The notes: generated by a model from the sequence alone, not told the origin. A stretch of DNA of 64,000 nucleotides from Streptomyces lydicus (GCF_001729485.1 NZ_CP017157.1:3658001-3722000), one strand, 5' to 3'; shown: positions 41,620 through 50,935, numbered from the stretch's first letter. Program-made: numbers and translations.

Positions 41620-42027
41620 CTCCGCTGCCTCCGCCTGCGGGACCGTGAGATCGTCATCGACCGCACCTGCGCCCGGTGCGGCTGCGCGTACGAAGGGGGC
41701 GTGCACATCGCGCGCTTCGCGGCCCGCGCCCGACTGACCGACGCGCAGATCGGGTCACTCACCGACGGAAGCGGCACGGACGCCTGCTGGACGTCGGAAC
41801 GCGACCGGCTGCTCATCGAAGCCACCGACGCGCTGCACATCCACCACGACCTCGACGGCGCCCTGTGGGAACGACTGGCCGCCGAGTTCAGCCCCGCGCA
41901 ACTCCTGGACCTGCTCATGCTGTGCGGCTGGTACCACGCCATCAGTTGCACCGCCCGCGCCACCCGGCTCCCCCTGGAGCCCGGGACACCGGGCTTCACC
42001 GACTTCGCCGCGCCGGCTGGCCGTTGA
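41620..42027 (+). pseudogene. Carboxymuconolactone decarboxylase family protein, 5'-truncated
   Basis: About 130 residues matching the C-terminal two-thirds of an AhpD/CMD-like protein (RDREIVIDRTCARCGCAYEGGVHIARF, WTSERDRLLIEATDALH, LLMLCGWYHAI). The expected first 45-50 residues are missing and no ATG or GTG lies before the conserved RDREIVI block, so the gene appears truncated. GTG 41701 could start a 108-residue fragment. The Cys in CARCGC and later His are kept. It is divergent from the HxlR gene, its probable former regulator. Confidence 0.65.
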
Positions 42028-42084
42028 CCCGGTGTGCGCCGTGCGGCAGCGGAGGCGGGCAGGGCGCCCGGTGACCCCCTGCCA

Positions 42085-42112
42085 CCCGGCGCCCCCCCGT
42101 GCGGGCGCCGGG
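42085..42112. terminator. Bidirectional terminator
   Basis: 10-bp perfect stem CCCGGCGCCC (42085-42094) / GGGCGCCGGG (42103-42112) with an 8-base loop, 58 bp after the CMD remnant and 19 bp beyond the convergent tendamistat-like gene's stop. Confidence 0.65.
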
Positions 42113-42130
42113 CTCCCCGGCCGGAGTCGG

Positions 42131-42436
42131 TCAGCAGACAGCGGTCCGGGCGTACGTCTTCGAGCCGTAGCGCACCGTCATCGAGGCCCCGTTCGACATG
42201 GTGAAACACGGGGTCTCGGAGCCGTCCTTGAAGACGACGGTGATCCGCATCGTCTTGTTGCACCAGTTGGCGAGGTCGACGTAGTGCCCCGCGGCATTGA
42301 CGCTCCGGCTGACGCACGCCGGTGCCGTGCCACCCGCCGCCGCGGCCGGGCCGGCCAGCGCGACCGGTGCGGCGACGGCGGCGAGCCCCACCACGGTGGA
42401 GGCGGCGGCGATCCTGGCCTTCGATGTCTTCCGCAT
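42131..42436 (-). CDS. Secreted tendamistat-like four-cysteine protein
   Basis: 101 residues with a clear signal peptide (cleavage near AAAA, residue 34). The mature part of about 65 residues has Cys at 41, 59, 77 and 101, spacing 18/18/24. Tendamistat, the Streptomyces alpha-amylase inhibitor, has 16/18/28 and similar flanks (PxC near start, TVKVVY, YAR..C at the end). The inhibitory Trp-Arg-Tyr triplet between Cys 1 and Cys 2 is missing here, so amylase inhibition is doubtful. It is divergent from the SARP regulator; ATG 42434-42436. Confidence 0.75.
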   Translation of the reverse strand: MRKTSKARIAAASTVVGLAAVAAPVALAGPAAAAGGTAPACVSRSVNAAGHYVDLANWCNKTMRITVVFKDGSETPCFTMSNGASMTVRYGSKTYARTAVC

Positions 42437-42513
42437 GGTGTCTCTCCTTCGGTTGCCGTCCCGCCCTGGTGGGCGAGATGGCGACCACTGTGCTCCGCCG
42501 ACCGTGGCCGAAC

Positions 42514-42566
42514 CTTGAGAAGAGCTTGAAAGCGCTGGTCAGGGCCGCTGGTTTCGGTTTTAGGAT
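42514..42566. promoter_or_regulatory. SARP-like 11-bp-spaced repeats and -10 element
   Basis: CTTGA occurs at 42514-42518 and 42525-42529 (TCAAG on the other strand), period 11 bp, the spacing of SARP heptad repeats. A TAGGAT -10-like hexamer (42561-42566) lies 23 bp before the SARP start. The repeats lie between the SARP and tendamistat-like genes, so they could serve either one. Confidence 0.45.
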
Positions 42567-42588
42567 CGGGCCCCGGGGGGTGGTCCGG

Positions 42589-45435
42589 ATGACGGTGGAG
42601 TTCCGGCTGCTGGGCGGCGTGGAGGTTCTGGTCGACGGCTGCCGGGTGGACCTGGGGCCCGCCCGGCAGCAGCGCGTCCTGGCGGCCCTGCTGATCGGCG
42701 CCAACCAGGTGGCGACGGTGGAACAACTCGTCGAGCGCGTCTGGGGGGAGGGCGCCCCGCAGCGCGCCCGGTCGACGCTCTACAGCTATCTGTCCAGGCT
42801 GCGCCACGCACTGCGGCCCGCCGAGGAAGAGGCGCGGATCGCACGGCGCTCGGGTGGCTACCGGCTGAGCGTCGCTCCCACGGCGGCCGACCTGCACCGC
42901 TTCCGCGCCCTCGTCCCCCTGGCACGGGCTGCCGCGGACGCCGGCGACGAGGACGAGGCGGCGCGGCTGTTCGAGGAGGCTCTCGCGCTGTGGCAGGGAG
43001 ACCTGTGCCCCGGCACGGACACCCCCTGGTTCAACGTCCAGCGCGACACCGCGCACGCGGAGCTGCTCGCCGCCGCCCTCGACCGGGGCGACCTCCAGTT
43101 ACGCCGCGGACGACACGCGGAACTGGCGCCCGTCCTGACCGACCACGCCGAGCGACATCCCCTGGACGAGCGGATCGCCGCCCAGTTGATGCTCACCCTC
43201 TACCGCTGTGGCCGTCCCGCCGACGCCCTCCGGCACTACCAGGAGCTGCGCCACCGCCTCGCCGCGGAACTGGGCATCGACCCGGGGCCGGCGCTGCGGG
43301 AGCTGTACCGGCAGATCCTGGTCTCCGACCCGCGGCTCGCCCCACCGGACCGCGCCGTGGTGAGCCCCCGGCGCGCCGCGGCAACCCCGCGTCAACTGCC
43401 CGCGATACCGGCCCTGTTCACCGGACGCGACCGGGAACGTGTCCGGCTGGACAAGCTGCTGACCCCGCGGGCCGAGCCGGGCGACGCGGTGCCGGTGTCC
43501 ACGATCTGCGGCACCGGCGGCGTCGGCAAGACCTGGCTCGCGCTGCGCTGGGCCCACGACCGGCAAGAATGCTGGCCCGACGGCCAGTTGTACGCCGACC
43601 TGCGGGGCTTCACCCCGACCGGCGACCCCCTGGACCCGTACACGGTCCTGCGGGAATTCCTCGACGCCCTCGGCGCCGACCCCGCGCACCGCCCGACGGC
43701 CCCGCACGCCCAGGCCGCGCTCTACCGCAGCCTCACACACGGCAAACGCCTCCTGATCGTCCTCGACAACGCCCGCGACACCGACCAGGTGCTGCCCCTG
43801 CTGCCCGGCAGCCCCACCTGCACGGTCCTGATCACCAGCCGTCACCAGCTCCCCGGCCTGGCCGCCGCCCACGGCACCACCCACCTCACCCTCGGCACCC
43901 TCGACGACTCCGAGGCGCACGAGCTGCTCGGCCGCCGCCTCGGCGCCGACCGGCTCGCCGCCGAACCGGCCGCCGCGGCCGCGCTCCTCCGCCACTGCGC
44001 CGGCCTCCCGCTGGCCCTCAGCGTCCTCGCCGCCCGCCTCACCACCAACCCGGTGCTCACGCTCACCGCCCTGGCAGCGGAACTGGGCGAGACCGCGACC
44101 CGGCTCGACGCCCTGGACACCGGCGAGCCGAGCACCGACGTACGGGCCGTCCTCGCCTCGTCCTACCGCGCCCTCGACCCCGACACCGCCCGGGTCTTCC
44201 GGCAGCTGGCCCAGGCACCCGGCGCCGACATCGGCCCGGCCGCCGCTGCCGGCCTCACCGCCCTGCCGGCCGCCCGGCTCCGTACGAGGCTGCGCCGCCT
44301 CCAGGCCCACCACCTCCTCCAGGAGCGCGGCCCCGGCCGCTACAGCTGCCACGACCTGCTGCGGTCCTACGCCGTCGAACTCGCCGCAACCGTCGCGCCC
44401 GCCTCGGAGGGGCAACAGGCGCTCACCCGGGTGCTCGACCACTACGTGCACACGGCGTACGCGGCCGACCGGCTCCTGATGCCGCACCGCGACCCGATCC
44501 GGCTCGTCCCGGCGTCCCCCGGCACCCACCCCGAGCACTTCGCCACGCACGACGCGGCGATGCGCTGGTTCGCGGACGAGCACACCGTGCTGTCCGCTGC
44601 CGTCGACCGTGCGGAACGCACCGGACACGACGCCCACGCCTGGCAGCTGGCCTGGGCGCTCACCACCTTCCTCGCGCGGCGCGGACGCTGGACGGACCTG
44701 GCGGCCCTGCACACCACGGCTCTCGCCGCCGCGGAACGCGCCGACGACGTGGCGGCCCGGGCCGAGTCCCATCGCACCCGGGCCTTCGCCTGCACCGAGA
44801 CCGGCCGCCTTGCCGAGGCGCACCGCGAACTGGCCCGGGCGCTGGCCCTGTCGGAGGCGAGCGGCAACCGCCCCTCCCTGGCCCACACCCACCTCGCCCT
44901 GGGCTGGCTGTACGAACGCGAGGGCGACCACGCCGCGGCCCTGCGGCACGACGGCAGTGCCGTGGACCTGTTCACCAACCTCGGAAACCTGCCCTGGCGG
45001 GCCCGCGCCCTGAACGCGCTGGCCTGGGACCACGCCCGGCTCGGCGACCACCCGGCGGCGGTACGGCGCGGCCAGGAGGCGCTGGCCCTCCAGGAGGAGC
45101 TGGCGGACGCACGCGGCCAGGCCGGCACCTGGGACACCCTCGGCTACGCGTACCACCATCTCGGCGACCACCCGCAAGCCGTCGACTGCTACCGGCGCAG
45201 CCTGCACCTCAACCGTGTCCTGGGCCACCGCTACAACGAGGCCGAGACCCTGGTCCACCTGAGCCACACCCACCGGGCGACCGGAGCGATCGGAGCGGCC
45301 CGCGAGACCCTGCGCCAGGCCCTCGCCCTCTACCGTGAGATCCAGACGCCCGACGCGGAAGTGGAGCAGGTCCGCGCCCTGTTGGCGGAGCTGCCTCAGA
45401 GCGCGCGCAGCGCGGTGCCGAGGTCCGGGCCGTAG
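42589..45435 (+). CDS. AfsR/SARP family transcriptional regulator with NB-ARC and TPR domains
   Basis: 948 residues. OmpR-type DNA-binding domain (1-95, FRLLGGVEVLVDG), bacterial transcriptional activation domain (about 97-245, with WQGDLCPGTDTPWF), NB-ARC ATPase (P-loop GTGGVGKTWLALRWA, Walker B LLIVLDNAR), then helical TPR-like repeats near the C-terminus. Such large SARPs switch on antibiotic or secretion genes in response to unknown signals. Codon 171 is TTA (43099-43101), giving bldA control. ATG 42589 is used; GTG 42580 is an alternative. The 3' end overlaps the convergent gene by 40 bp. Confidence 0.94.
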   Translation: MTVEFRLLGGVEVLVDGCRVDLGPARQQRVLAALLIGANQVATVEQLVERVWGEGAPQRARSTLYSYLSRLRHALRPAEEEARIARRSGGYRLSVAPTAADLHRFRALVPLARAAADAGDEDEAARLFEEALALWQGDLCPGTDTPWFNVQRDTAHAELLAAALDRGDLQLRRGRHAELAPVLTDHAERHPLDERIAAQLMLTLYRCGRPADALRHYQELRHRLAAELGIDPGPALRELYRQILVSDPRLAPPDRAVVSPRRAAATPRQLPAIPALFTGRDRERVRLDKLLTPRAEPGDAVPVSTICGTGGVGKTWLALRWAHDRQECWPDGQLYADLRGFTPTGDPLDPYTVLREFLDALGADPAHRPTAPHAQAALYRSLTHGKRLLIVLDNARDTDQVLPLLPGSPTCTVLITSRHQLPGLAAAHGTTHLTLGTLDDSEAHELLGRRLGADRLAAEPAAAAALLRHCAGLPLALSVLAARLTTNPVLTLTALAAELGETATRLDALDTGEPSTDVRAVLASSYRALDPDTARVFRQLAQAPGADIGPAAAAGLTALPAARLRTRLRRLQAHHLLQERGPGRYSCHDLLRSYAVELAATVAPASEGQQALTRVLDHYVHTAYAADRLLMPHRDPIRLVPASPGTHPEHFATHDAAMRWFADEHTVLSAAVDRAERTGHDAHAWQLAWALTTFLARRGRWTDLAALHTTALAAAERADDVAARAESHRTRAFACTETGRLAEAHRELARALALSEASGNRPSLAHTHLALGWLYEREGDHAAALRHDGSAVDLFTNLGNLPWRARALNALAWDHARLGDHPAAVRRGQEALALQEELADARGQAGTWDTLGYAYHHLGDHPQAVDCYRRSLHLNRVLGHRYNEAETLVHLSHTHRATGAIGAARETLRQALALYREIQTPDAEVEQVRALLAELPQSARSAVPRSGP

Positions 45436-46718
45436 CGGGACCAGCACCGGATGTCCCCCGCGGCGGACACCGGATCGCCCAGGTACCAGTCCCCGTCGCC
45501 GGCCAGGACCGCGCAGACCCCGTCCAGCGCGAGGGCCCGGTCGACCGCGAGGGGCGCGCCGTGGAAGGTGACGGAGCCAAGAGCGGTCAGCACCTGTGCC
45601 TGCGGGCAGCCGGTGACGCGCCGGACGTCGTCCAGCGTCCACGGCTCGGGCAGCAGCTCGTCCTGACGCCCGGCGGGGGCGGGGAGGAGCTCGGCCACGG
45701 CATGGCCGAGCCGGGGCCGGATCCACACGCCGTCGCGTTCGATGCCCAGGACGCCCCCGAGGAAGGCCATGTCGGAGGTGCCGGCGGGGGTCTCCCAGCG
45801 GAACGGGACGCGGGAGACATGGGCGGGGAACTCGTCGTCGGGAGTGGTGCCCGGGCCGAAGGACCGCCTGGGACACGGCCCGTCGTCGGTGTACCGGTGG
45901 GCGAAGAAGGCATTGATCCAGCCGGTGACGCGGTCGCCGCCGGAGGCCGACTCCCACTTGTAGAGCGAACCCCAGAAGGCACGGTCGACGCCCCAGCCCG
46001 AGGCCGTCGTACTGATCGTGTCCAGCACCGGCTGCAGCGCGGCGAACCACGGCCGCAGGCCCTCGAACCACCCCGCCAGCTCCCGCACCCGCGCCGCCAG
46101 CAGGCGCCAGTCCCGGTCCGTGCCTTCGAGCCGGATACGGGGGATGCCGCAGAGCGTCTGCCAGCGGAAGCGGTAGTACGGGCTGACCACGTCCATCAGT
46201 GCCACCAGCGCGGCGGCGGCATCGGCCGGGGTGGTGGTCGAGAAGGCCGGCTGGAACAGGTCGGCCACCTCGTCACCGATCCGGGCGCGCAACGGCCGCT
46301 GCACCAGGCCGAGTGAGCGCTCCCAGTCCAGCGGGGCCAGGTCGTCGCGCACGGTGAGGGTCTGCCGGTGCCCGGGCGTGTCGGTGAAGACCCCTTCGTA
46401 CGTACCGGAGTTCAGCCGGACGTGCACCGCCACCTCGTGCACGACGGCGTACCAGAGCAGGTCGGGGGAGAGGCTCAGCGGGAGATGCGCGGTGAAGCAG
46501 AGGTGGACGGCGCGCAGCAGCAGGCTGGAGGTGGACTCGGTGCCGTTCGCCGCCTCGGTGGGCAGGCCGATGAGGCGGTCGGTGCTGCGGTGCGCCAAGC
46601 GCGCCGGGTCGCGGAGGACCGCGTGCAGGAAGCCCTCGTTGCCCAGTTCGGCGAGCGAGGCGGCGAGCCTCGCCGCCTCGCCGTCCTCGGCAACCGCCAG
46701 CTCCATCTCGAAAACCAT
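45396..46718 (-). CDS. DUF4419 domain-containing protein
   Basis: 440 residues. The N-terminal block (LLWYAVVHEVAVHVRLNSGTYEG and LGLVQRPLRARIGDEVADLF) matches DUF4419, a family found in bacteria and fungi with no assigned activity. The C-terminal WRP-rich part (FRWQTLCGIPRIRLEGT, RPWFAALQPVLDTI) is typical of it. No signal peptide or membrane helix is seen. It is read from ATG 46716-46718. Its stop-side end overlaps the SARP gene, so the two are convergent and could interfere with each other. Confidence 0.85.
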   Translation of the reverse strand: MVFEMELAVAEDGEAARLAASLAELGNEGFLHAVLRDPARLAHRSTDRLIGLPTEAANGTESTSSLLLRAVHLCFTAHLPLSLSPDLLWYAVVHEVAVHVRLNSGTYEGVFTDTPGHRQTLTVRDDLAPLDWERSLGLVQRPLRARIGDEVADLFQPAFSTTTPADAAAALVALMDVVSPYYRFRWQTLCGIPRIRLEGTDRDWRLLAARVRELAGWFEGLRPWFAALQPVLDTISTTASGWGVDRAFWGSLYKWESASGGDRVTGWINAFFAHRYTDDGPCPRRSFGPGTTPDDEFPAHVSRVPFRWETPAGTSDMAFLGGVLGIERDGVWIRPRLGHAVAELLPAPAGRQDELLPEPWTLDDVRRVTGCPQAQVLTALGSVTFHGAPLAVDRALALDGVCAVLAGDGDWYLGDPVSAAGDIRCWSRYGPDLGTALRAL

Positions 46719-46885
46719 GCGCGTTCCCCCGTGCTCCGTCGACCGGCGCCTCGGTCACCTCGAAGGCCGGCCTTCCTCCTCGGCCACACCGGCCGGGCCG
46801 CTGCGCAGGCGATCAACGACTTCCGTGCTCGTTCTGCCACCAGGGAGCCCGCCGAGACCACGCCACCTGCGTGGCGGATGCCGCA

Positions 46886-47392
46886 CTATCGGCGTGTCGC
46901 GTGCATCTCCTGGAACAACTCGAACTCGCCATCAGGGGCGGCGCTGAACCCTTGCCAGTGGAAAGAGGTCGGCGTGACGTCCGTGAACGTCCACCGCGAG
47001 CGCCTGCCCTGGGAGTCGGTGCCCTCCTGGATCATCCCACCGGCACCGTCAGACCGACCGACCTGGGAGAAGTACGAAGGAAGCTTCGGTGAGATCCACG
47101 TGATCTGCCACAGCCTGGTCGTGATGTCGTACATGCGGAGGGTGGTGCCGGGGTACCGGTCGTGGAACTCCGGGCAGAAGAGCACATCCTGCACCACCCG
47201 CCCACCCAGGGCCCAGCCGAAACGCCATTCGCCCGCTGCTGTGCGCCACCGACCGTCACCAAACCGGTAACGGTTGCTGATGTCCCACGTTCCCACCAGC
47301 CGACCGTAGAGCATCATCGCCTCGGCGTGGTCCGGATCCGGACCTGCCGCCGACAACAGCTCCAGCATCGAGTCACGAGACGACACCGTCAT
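46886..47392 (-). CDS. DUF1579-like beta-barrel protein
   Basis: 168 residues: VGTWDISNRYRFGDGRW, then GEWRFGWALGGRVVQDV and LWQITWISPKL, a pattern of a lipocalin-like barrel (DUF1579/THAP4-like). It is a possible small-ligand binder; function unknown. ATG 47390-47392 is used though the best GGGAGG is 12 bases away. Composition is somewhat poorer in GC than neighbours. No operon partner is evident. Confidence 0.7.
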   Translation of the reverse strand: MTVSSRDSMLELLSAAGPDPDHAEAMMLYGRLVGTWDISNRYRFGDGRWRTAAGEWRFGWALGGRVVQDVLFCPEFHDRYPGTTLRMYDITTRLWQITWISPKLPSYFSQVGRSDGAGGMIQEGTDSQGRRSRWTFTDVTPTSFHWQGFSAAPDGEFELFQEMHATRR

Positions 47393-47483
47393 CAGAGCCT
47401 GCAACCTCCCGCTCGTGGAACATGGTTGATCGGTCCGAGGATAGCCACCCCCACCGACAGGGCGAACGTTGCCTGACGCGGCA

Positions 47484-48860
47484 CTAGGCAGGTGCCGTGC
47501 GGGCGCGGCGGCGGTGTATCTCGTCCAGGCGCCACCAGGTCCGGGACTCGGGCGCGGCCTCCTCGGCGAAACCGGCCAGCACCGCGTCGCCGCGCGCGTC
47601 GTGGCGCAGGGCGAGGCCGGCGGCCGCCTCCAGGCGGGCGGGGGCGTGCGGGTCGGTGAGACGGCCGGCGAACAGGGACCGCAGCGCGGGGCTGTCGGGG
47701 CCGTACGTGGCCAGCGCGTACAGGGCGGACTCGCGGGTGTCGGGGCGGGGGTCGTCGGAGCGGGCGGTGCACAGCTCGACGACGGCCGGGTTGTGGTCCA
47801 TGAAGGGACCCAGTTCGTGCAGCACGCGCTCACGGACCGCGCCGTCGGGGTGGCTGCCGAAGGGGAGGATCGCGAACAGGTCCTCGTCGGTGCCGTATTC
47901 GTGCGCGTACCAGGAGTGGGCGAACAGCGCCACATCGAGGAGCTCGGGGTGGTCCTCGTCGGTGGCCAGGTACGCGCGGAGCAGGTCCAGGGCCTGCCGC
48001 CCGTGACGCCAGGGGTGCCGGAGGAAGAGGTGGGTGGCGATGGCGGACAGCAGGTCCAGGGCGAAGCGCCGGTGCGGCGGCTCGGGGGAGCGGATGAGCC
48101 GGCCCGCACAGGCGAAGGATTCCGCGTCGGCCCGGTCGGCCAGCCGCCACACCGAAGCCTGCCAGTCGCGGAAGCCGGGGCGGGCGTGGTGCAGAGCGCG
48201 GCCGGCCAGCTCGTCCGGGGTGGTGGCGAAGGTGCCGATGGTCTGCTCCACGGCGGTGACGAGGGCCCGGTGCGCGGTTTCGACGGAGAGCGTGCGGCCG
48301 TCGGCGGCGGTGGCGTGGATGCGCCGGGCGACCGGTGTGGGGTCGTACAGGTGCGGGTTGTCCGGGTCCACGTCCTCGTGGACGTCCTCGTACGTGAAGG
48401 TGACGTCCGGGCCGCCGCCCAGCCGCCGCCGCAGCTCGTCCTCCTCGGATCCCCCGAGCCAGGCGCGCGCCGCCTCCAGCGCCCGCCGCTGACGGGCCAC
48501 GGGACCCGGCAGCAGCGCCATGACCACCGGGTACGCGCCCCGGTCGGCCGCCTCGGCGACCAGGTCGACCCCGCCGGTGAGTTCCGTGCGGTCCGGGTCG
48601 GCGCCGGCAGCCACGAGGCGCTCCACGATCCGGTGCCGGCCCGCACGGACGGCCCGGGTCAGCAGGGCCGCGCCCGCCGGTCCGGCCAGCGCCGTCCTCG
48701 GCGCCTCGTCCAGCAGCCGCGTCACGGCGCTCTCGTCCCCGGCGGCGACGGCCGCACCCGATGCCTCGGTATCCACCGGCGCATCGTGCGTCAGGGAGGC
48801 GGTGCGGCGCCAGCGCAATACGGAGCCGTGCGACCGGTCGATGGTATGACGTTCCGTCAT
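47484..48860 (-). CDS. Ankyrin/HEAT-repeat-like protein
   Basis: 458 residues. An N-terminal ankyrin-like stretch (AAVAAGDESAVTRLLDEAPRT, RAGRHRIVERLVAAGADPDR) is followed by helical repeat units resembling HEAT repeats (ESALYALATYGPDSPALRSLFAGRL, ARLEAAAGLALRHDARGDAVL). It is likely a protein-interaction scaffold; no enzyme motif is seen. ATG 48858-48860 has AAAGGAAC before it. Divergent from the GMC oxidoreductase gene. Confidence 0.8.
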   Translation of the reverse strand: MTERHTIDRSHGSVLRWRRTASLTHDAPVDTEASGAAVAAGDESAVTRLLDEAPRTALAGPAGAALLTRAVRAGRHRIVERLVAAGADPDRTELTGGVDLVAEAADRGAYPVVMALLPGPVARQRRALEAARAWLGGSEEDELRRRLGGGPDVTFTYEDVHEDVDPDNPHLYDPTPVARRIHATAADGRTLSVETAHRALVTAVEQTIGTFATTPDELAGRALHHARPGFRDWQASVWRLADRADAESFACAGRLIRSPEPPHRRFALDLLSAIATHLFLRHPWRHGRQALDLLRAYLATDEDHPELLDVALFAHSWYAHEYGTDEDLFAILPFGSHPDGAVRERVLHELGPFMDHNPAVVELCTARSDDPRPDTRESALYALATYGPDSPALRSLFAGRLTDPHAPARLEAAAGLALRHDARGDAVLAGFAEEAAPESRTWWRLDEIHRRRARTAPA

Positions 48861-48990
48861 GTTCCTTTCGTTGAGGGGCTGTTCATCGGCGGTCGGCAGC
48901 GGCGCGGTACGTTTTCCCTTGCCGGCGGGCCACCGGGAGCACCGTTCGGCAAGGCGGCGCCCGGGGGCGCCATCGGCGAGGGGGAGGGCC

Positions 48991-50514
48991 ATGGCGGTGG
49001 AGGAATACGACTACGTCGTCGTCGGGGCCGGGTCGGCCGGCTGTGTGCTGGCCGCACGGTTGTCGGAGGACGCGGACCGGACGGTGCTGCTGCTGGAGGC
49101 GGGGCCGGAGGACACCAAGGCGGAGCTCGCGGTGCCGGGCGCGTGGCCCGCGTTGGCGGGCAGCGAGGTCGACCACGCCTACACCACGGTGGCGCAGGCC
49201 GGTATCGGCGGAGCGGCGGTCGCCTACCCGCGCGGCAGGACCCTGGGCGGCTGCAGCGCGATCAACGCCATGGTGTTCCTCCGGGGGCACCGCAACGACT
49301 ACGACCGCTGGGCGGCGGCCGGCTGCGCGGGCTGGGACTACGAGGCGCTGCTGCCGTACTTCCGGCGGATGGAGACCACCGCGGGCGGGGACCCGAAGTT
49401 CCGCGGCGACAGCGGCCCGATGCGCCCGGCGCCCGCCTCGCCCGATGTCGCCCACCCGCTGTCGCAGGACTTCCTCGACGCCGCGGTGGCGGCGGGCCAT
49501 CCGCTGACCGACGACTTCAACGGCGCCGCCCAGGAGGGCGCCGGCTGGCACGACATGAGCATCGCCGACGGCTCCCGGCAGAGCACCGCACGGGCCTATC
49601 TGCACCCGGTCCGTGCCGAGCGGCCGAACCTGACCGTGCTGACCGGCGCCCGCGCCCACCGGCTGACCTTCGACGGCAACCGGTGCACGGGCGTGGAGTT
49701 CCGGAGGGCGGAGCGGACGGTCACCGTGCGGGCCGCGGCCGAGGTGCTCGTCAGCGCCGGTGCCGTCGACTCGCCGCGGCTGCTGCTGCTGTCCGGTGTG
49801 GGCCCCGCCGACGAGTTGCGCCGGGCCGGCGTCGAGGTCCGCCACGACCTGCCCGGCGTCGGGCGCAACCTGCACGACCACCCGCTCTGCCCGGTCGTGC
49901 ACGAAGCCGACCGGCCCGTTCCCCCGGGCCGCACCAACCTCGCGGAAACCTCGCTGCTCTGGCGCAGCGACGCGGCCCTGCCGGGGCCCGACATGCAGCT
50001 GATGTTCATCCACGTGCCGTACCACCCGACGATGCCGGCGCCGGCGAACGGCTTCACCTTCGGGGTGGCGACCGTCCCGGAGAGCCGGGGCTCGGTGCGC
50101 CTCGCCGACGCCGACCCGGACACGCCGCCGCTGATCGACCCGAACTACCTCGGCGCGGACGCGGACATCAGGCGCATGCTGCACGGCATCCGCACGGCAC
50201 GGGACATCGCGGCGACCGGTCCCTTCGCCCGGTGGCGGTCGCGTGAGGTGCTCCCGGGCGACGGCGTCACCGACGAGGCGGCGCTGCGCCGCTATCTGGC
50301 GACGGCCACCGGGACGTACTTCCACCCCGTGGGCAGCTGCGCCATGGGCACCGGCACCGACGCGGTGGTCACTCCCCGGCTGACCGTGCGCGGACTGACG
50401 GGACTGCGGGTGGTGGACGCCTCGGTGATGCCGACGATCGTCTCTGTCAACACGAACCCCGCGGCCGTGGTGATCGCGGAGAAGGCGGCCGACCTGATCC
50501 GCGGGGCGGCCTGA
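48991..50514 (+). CDS. GMC-family FAD oxidoreductase (choline-dehydrogenase-like)
   Basis: 507 residues. FAD-binding GAGSAGCVLAARLSED, GMC signature PRGRTLGGCSAINAMVFLRG, and C-terminal active-site His in TYFHPVGSCAMG, with Asn in SVNTNPAAVVIAEKAA. GMC enzymes oxidise alcohols using FAD; choline dehydrogenase or polyol dehydrogenase are guesses. No betaine aldehyde dehydrogenase is adjacent. ATG 48991 with GGGAGGG. Confidence 0.93.
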   Translation: MAVEEYDYVVVGAGSAGCVLAARLSEDADRTVLLLEAGPEDTKAELAVPGAWPALAGSEVDHAYTTVAQAGIGGAAVAYPRGRTLGGCSAINAMVFLRGHRNDYDRWAAAGCAGWDYEALLPYFRRMETTAGGDPKFRGDSGPMRPAPASPDVAHPLSQDFLDAAVAAGHPLTDDFNGAAQEGAGWHDMSIADGSRQSTARAYLHPVRAERPNLTVLTGARAHRLTFDGNRCTGVEFRRAERTVTVRAAAEVLVSAGAVDSPRLLLLSGVGPADELRRAGVEVRHDLPGVGRNLHDHPLCPVVHEADRPVPPGRTNLAETSLLWRSDAALPGPDMQLMFIHVPYHPTMPAPANGFTFGVATVPESRGSVRLADADPDTPPLIDPNYLGADADIRRMLHGIRTARDIAATGPFARWRSREVLPGDGVTDEAALRRYLATATGTYFHPVGSCAMGTGTDAVVTPRLTVRGLTGLRVVDASVMPTIVSVNTNPAAVVIAEKAADLIRGAA

Positions 50515-50557
50515 CCGGGGCGGCGCCGCTCTCCGCCGGGGCCGGTCCGACGCACCG

Positions 50558-50935
50558 TCAGGTGGGGAAGGGATCCGGCTGGACCATCTGGAAGATGTTG
50601 CCGTCCGGGTCCCTGCCGACGGCGAACAGACCGATGTCCGGAACGGGAATGGTGGGCACGGTGATCTCGCCGCCGTGGGCCTCCACCGCCAGGGTCGTCG
50701 CGTCGATCGACGTGACGAGCATTCGGACCAGGAATCCGTTGACCGGGGCCGCGGGGTCCGGCGGCGGCCCCTGACGGGCCAGCAGGGTGCCGTCGATGCC
50801 CGGTTCCCCGTTGCCGGTGCGGATCACCCAGCGGTCCCCGTCCTTTTCGATGGACCAGCCGAACACCGCCGTGTAGAAGGAGCGTGCGCGCTCCACGTCC
50901 GTGGCGTGGATCTCGAAGTGGACCGGACGAGCCAT
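50558..50935 (-). CDS. VOC family protein
   Basis: 125 residues: VHFEIHATDVERARSFYTAVFGW and FAVGRDPDGNIFQMVQPD, one VOC fold in the form of the methylglyoxalase/bleomycin-resistance superfamily. His in HFEIHATD and Glu in PTIPVP regions may be metal ligands. ATG 50933-50935 follows GAGGGAAGG. No partner identifies its substrate. Confidence 0.88.
   Translation of the reverse strand: MARPVHFEIHATDVERARSFYTAVFGWSIEKDGDRWVIRTGNGEPGIDGTLLARQGPPPDPAAPVNGFLVRMLVTSIDATTLAVEAHGGEITVPTIPVPDIGLFAVGRDPDGNIFQMVQPDPFPT

Noticed and set aside
48991..50514. Assigning the GMC enzyme as choline dehydrogenase betA
   Set aside because: The GMC fold is clear but no betB or choline transporter adjoins it and substrate residues cannot be judged by eye.
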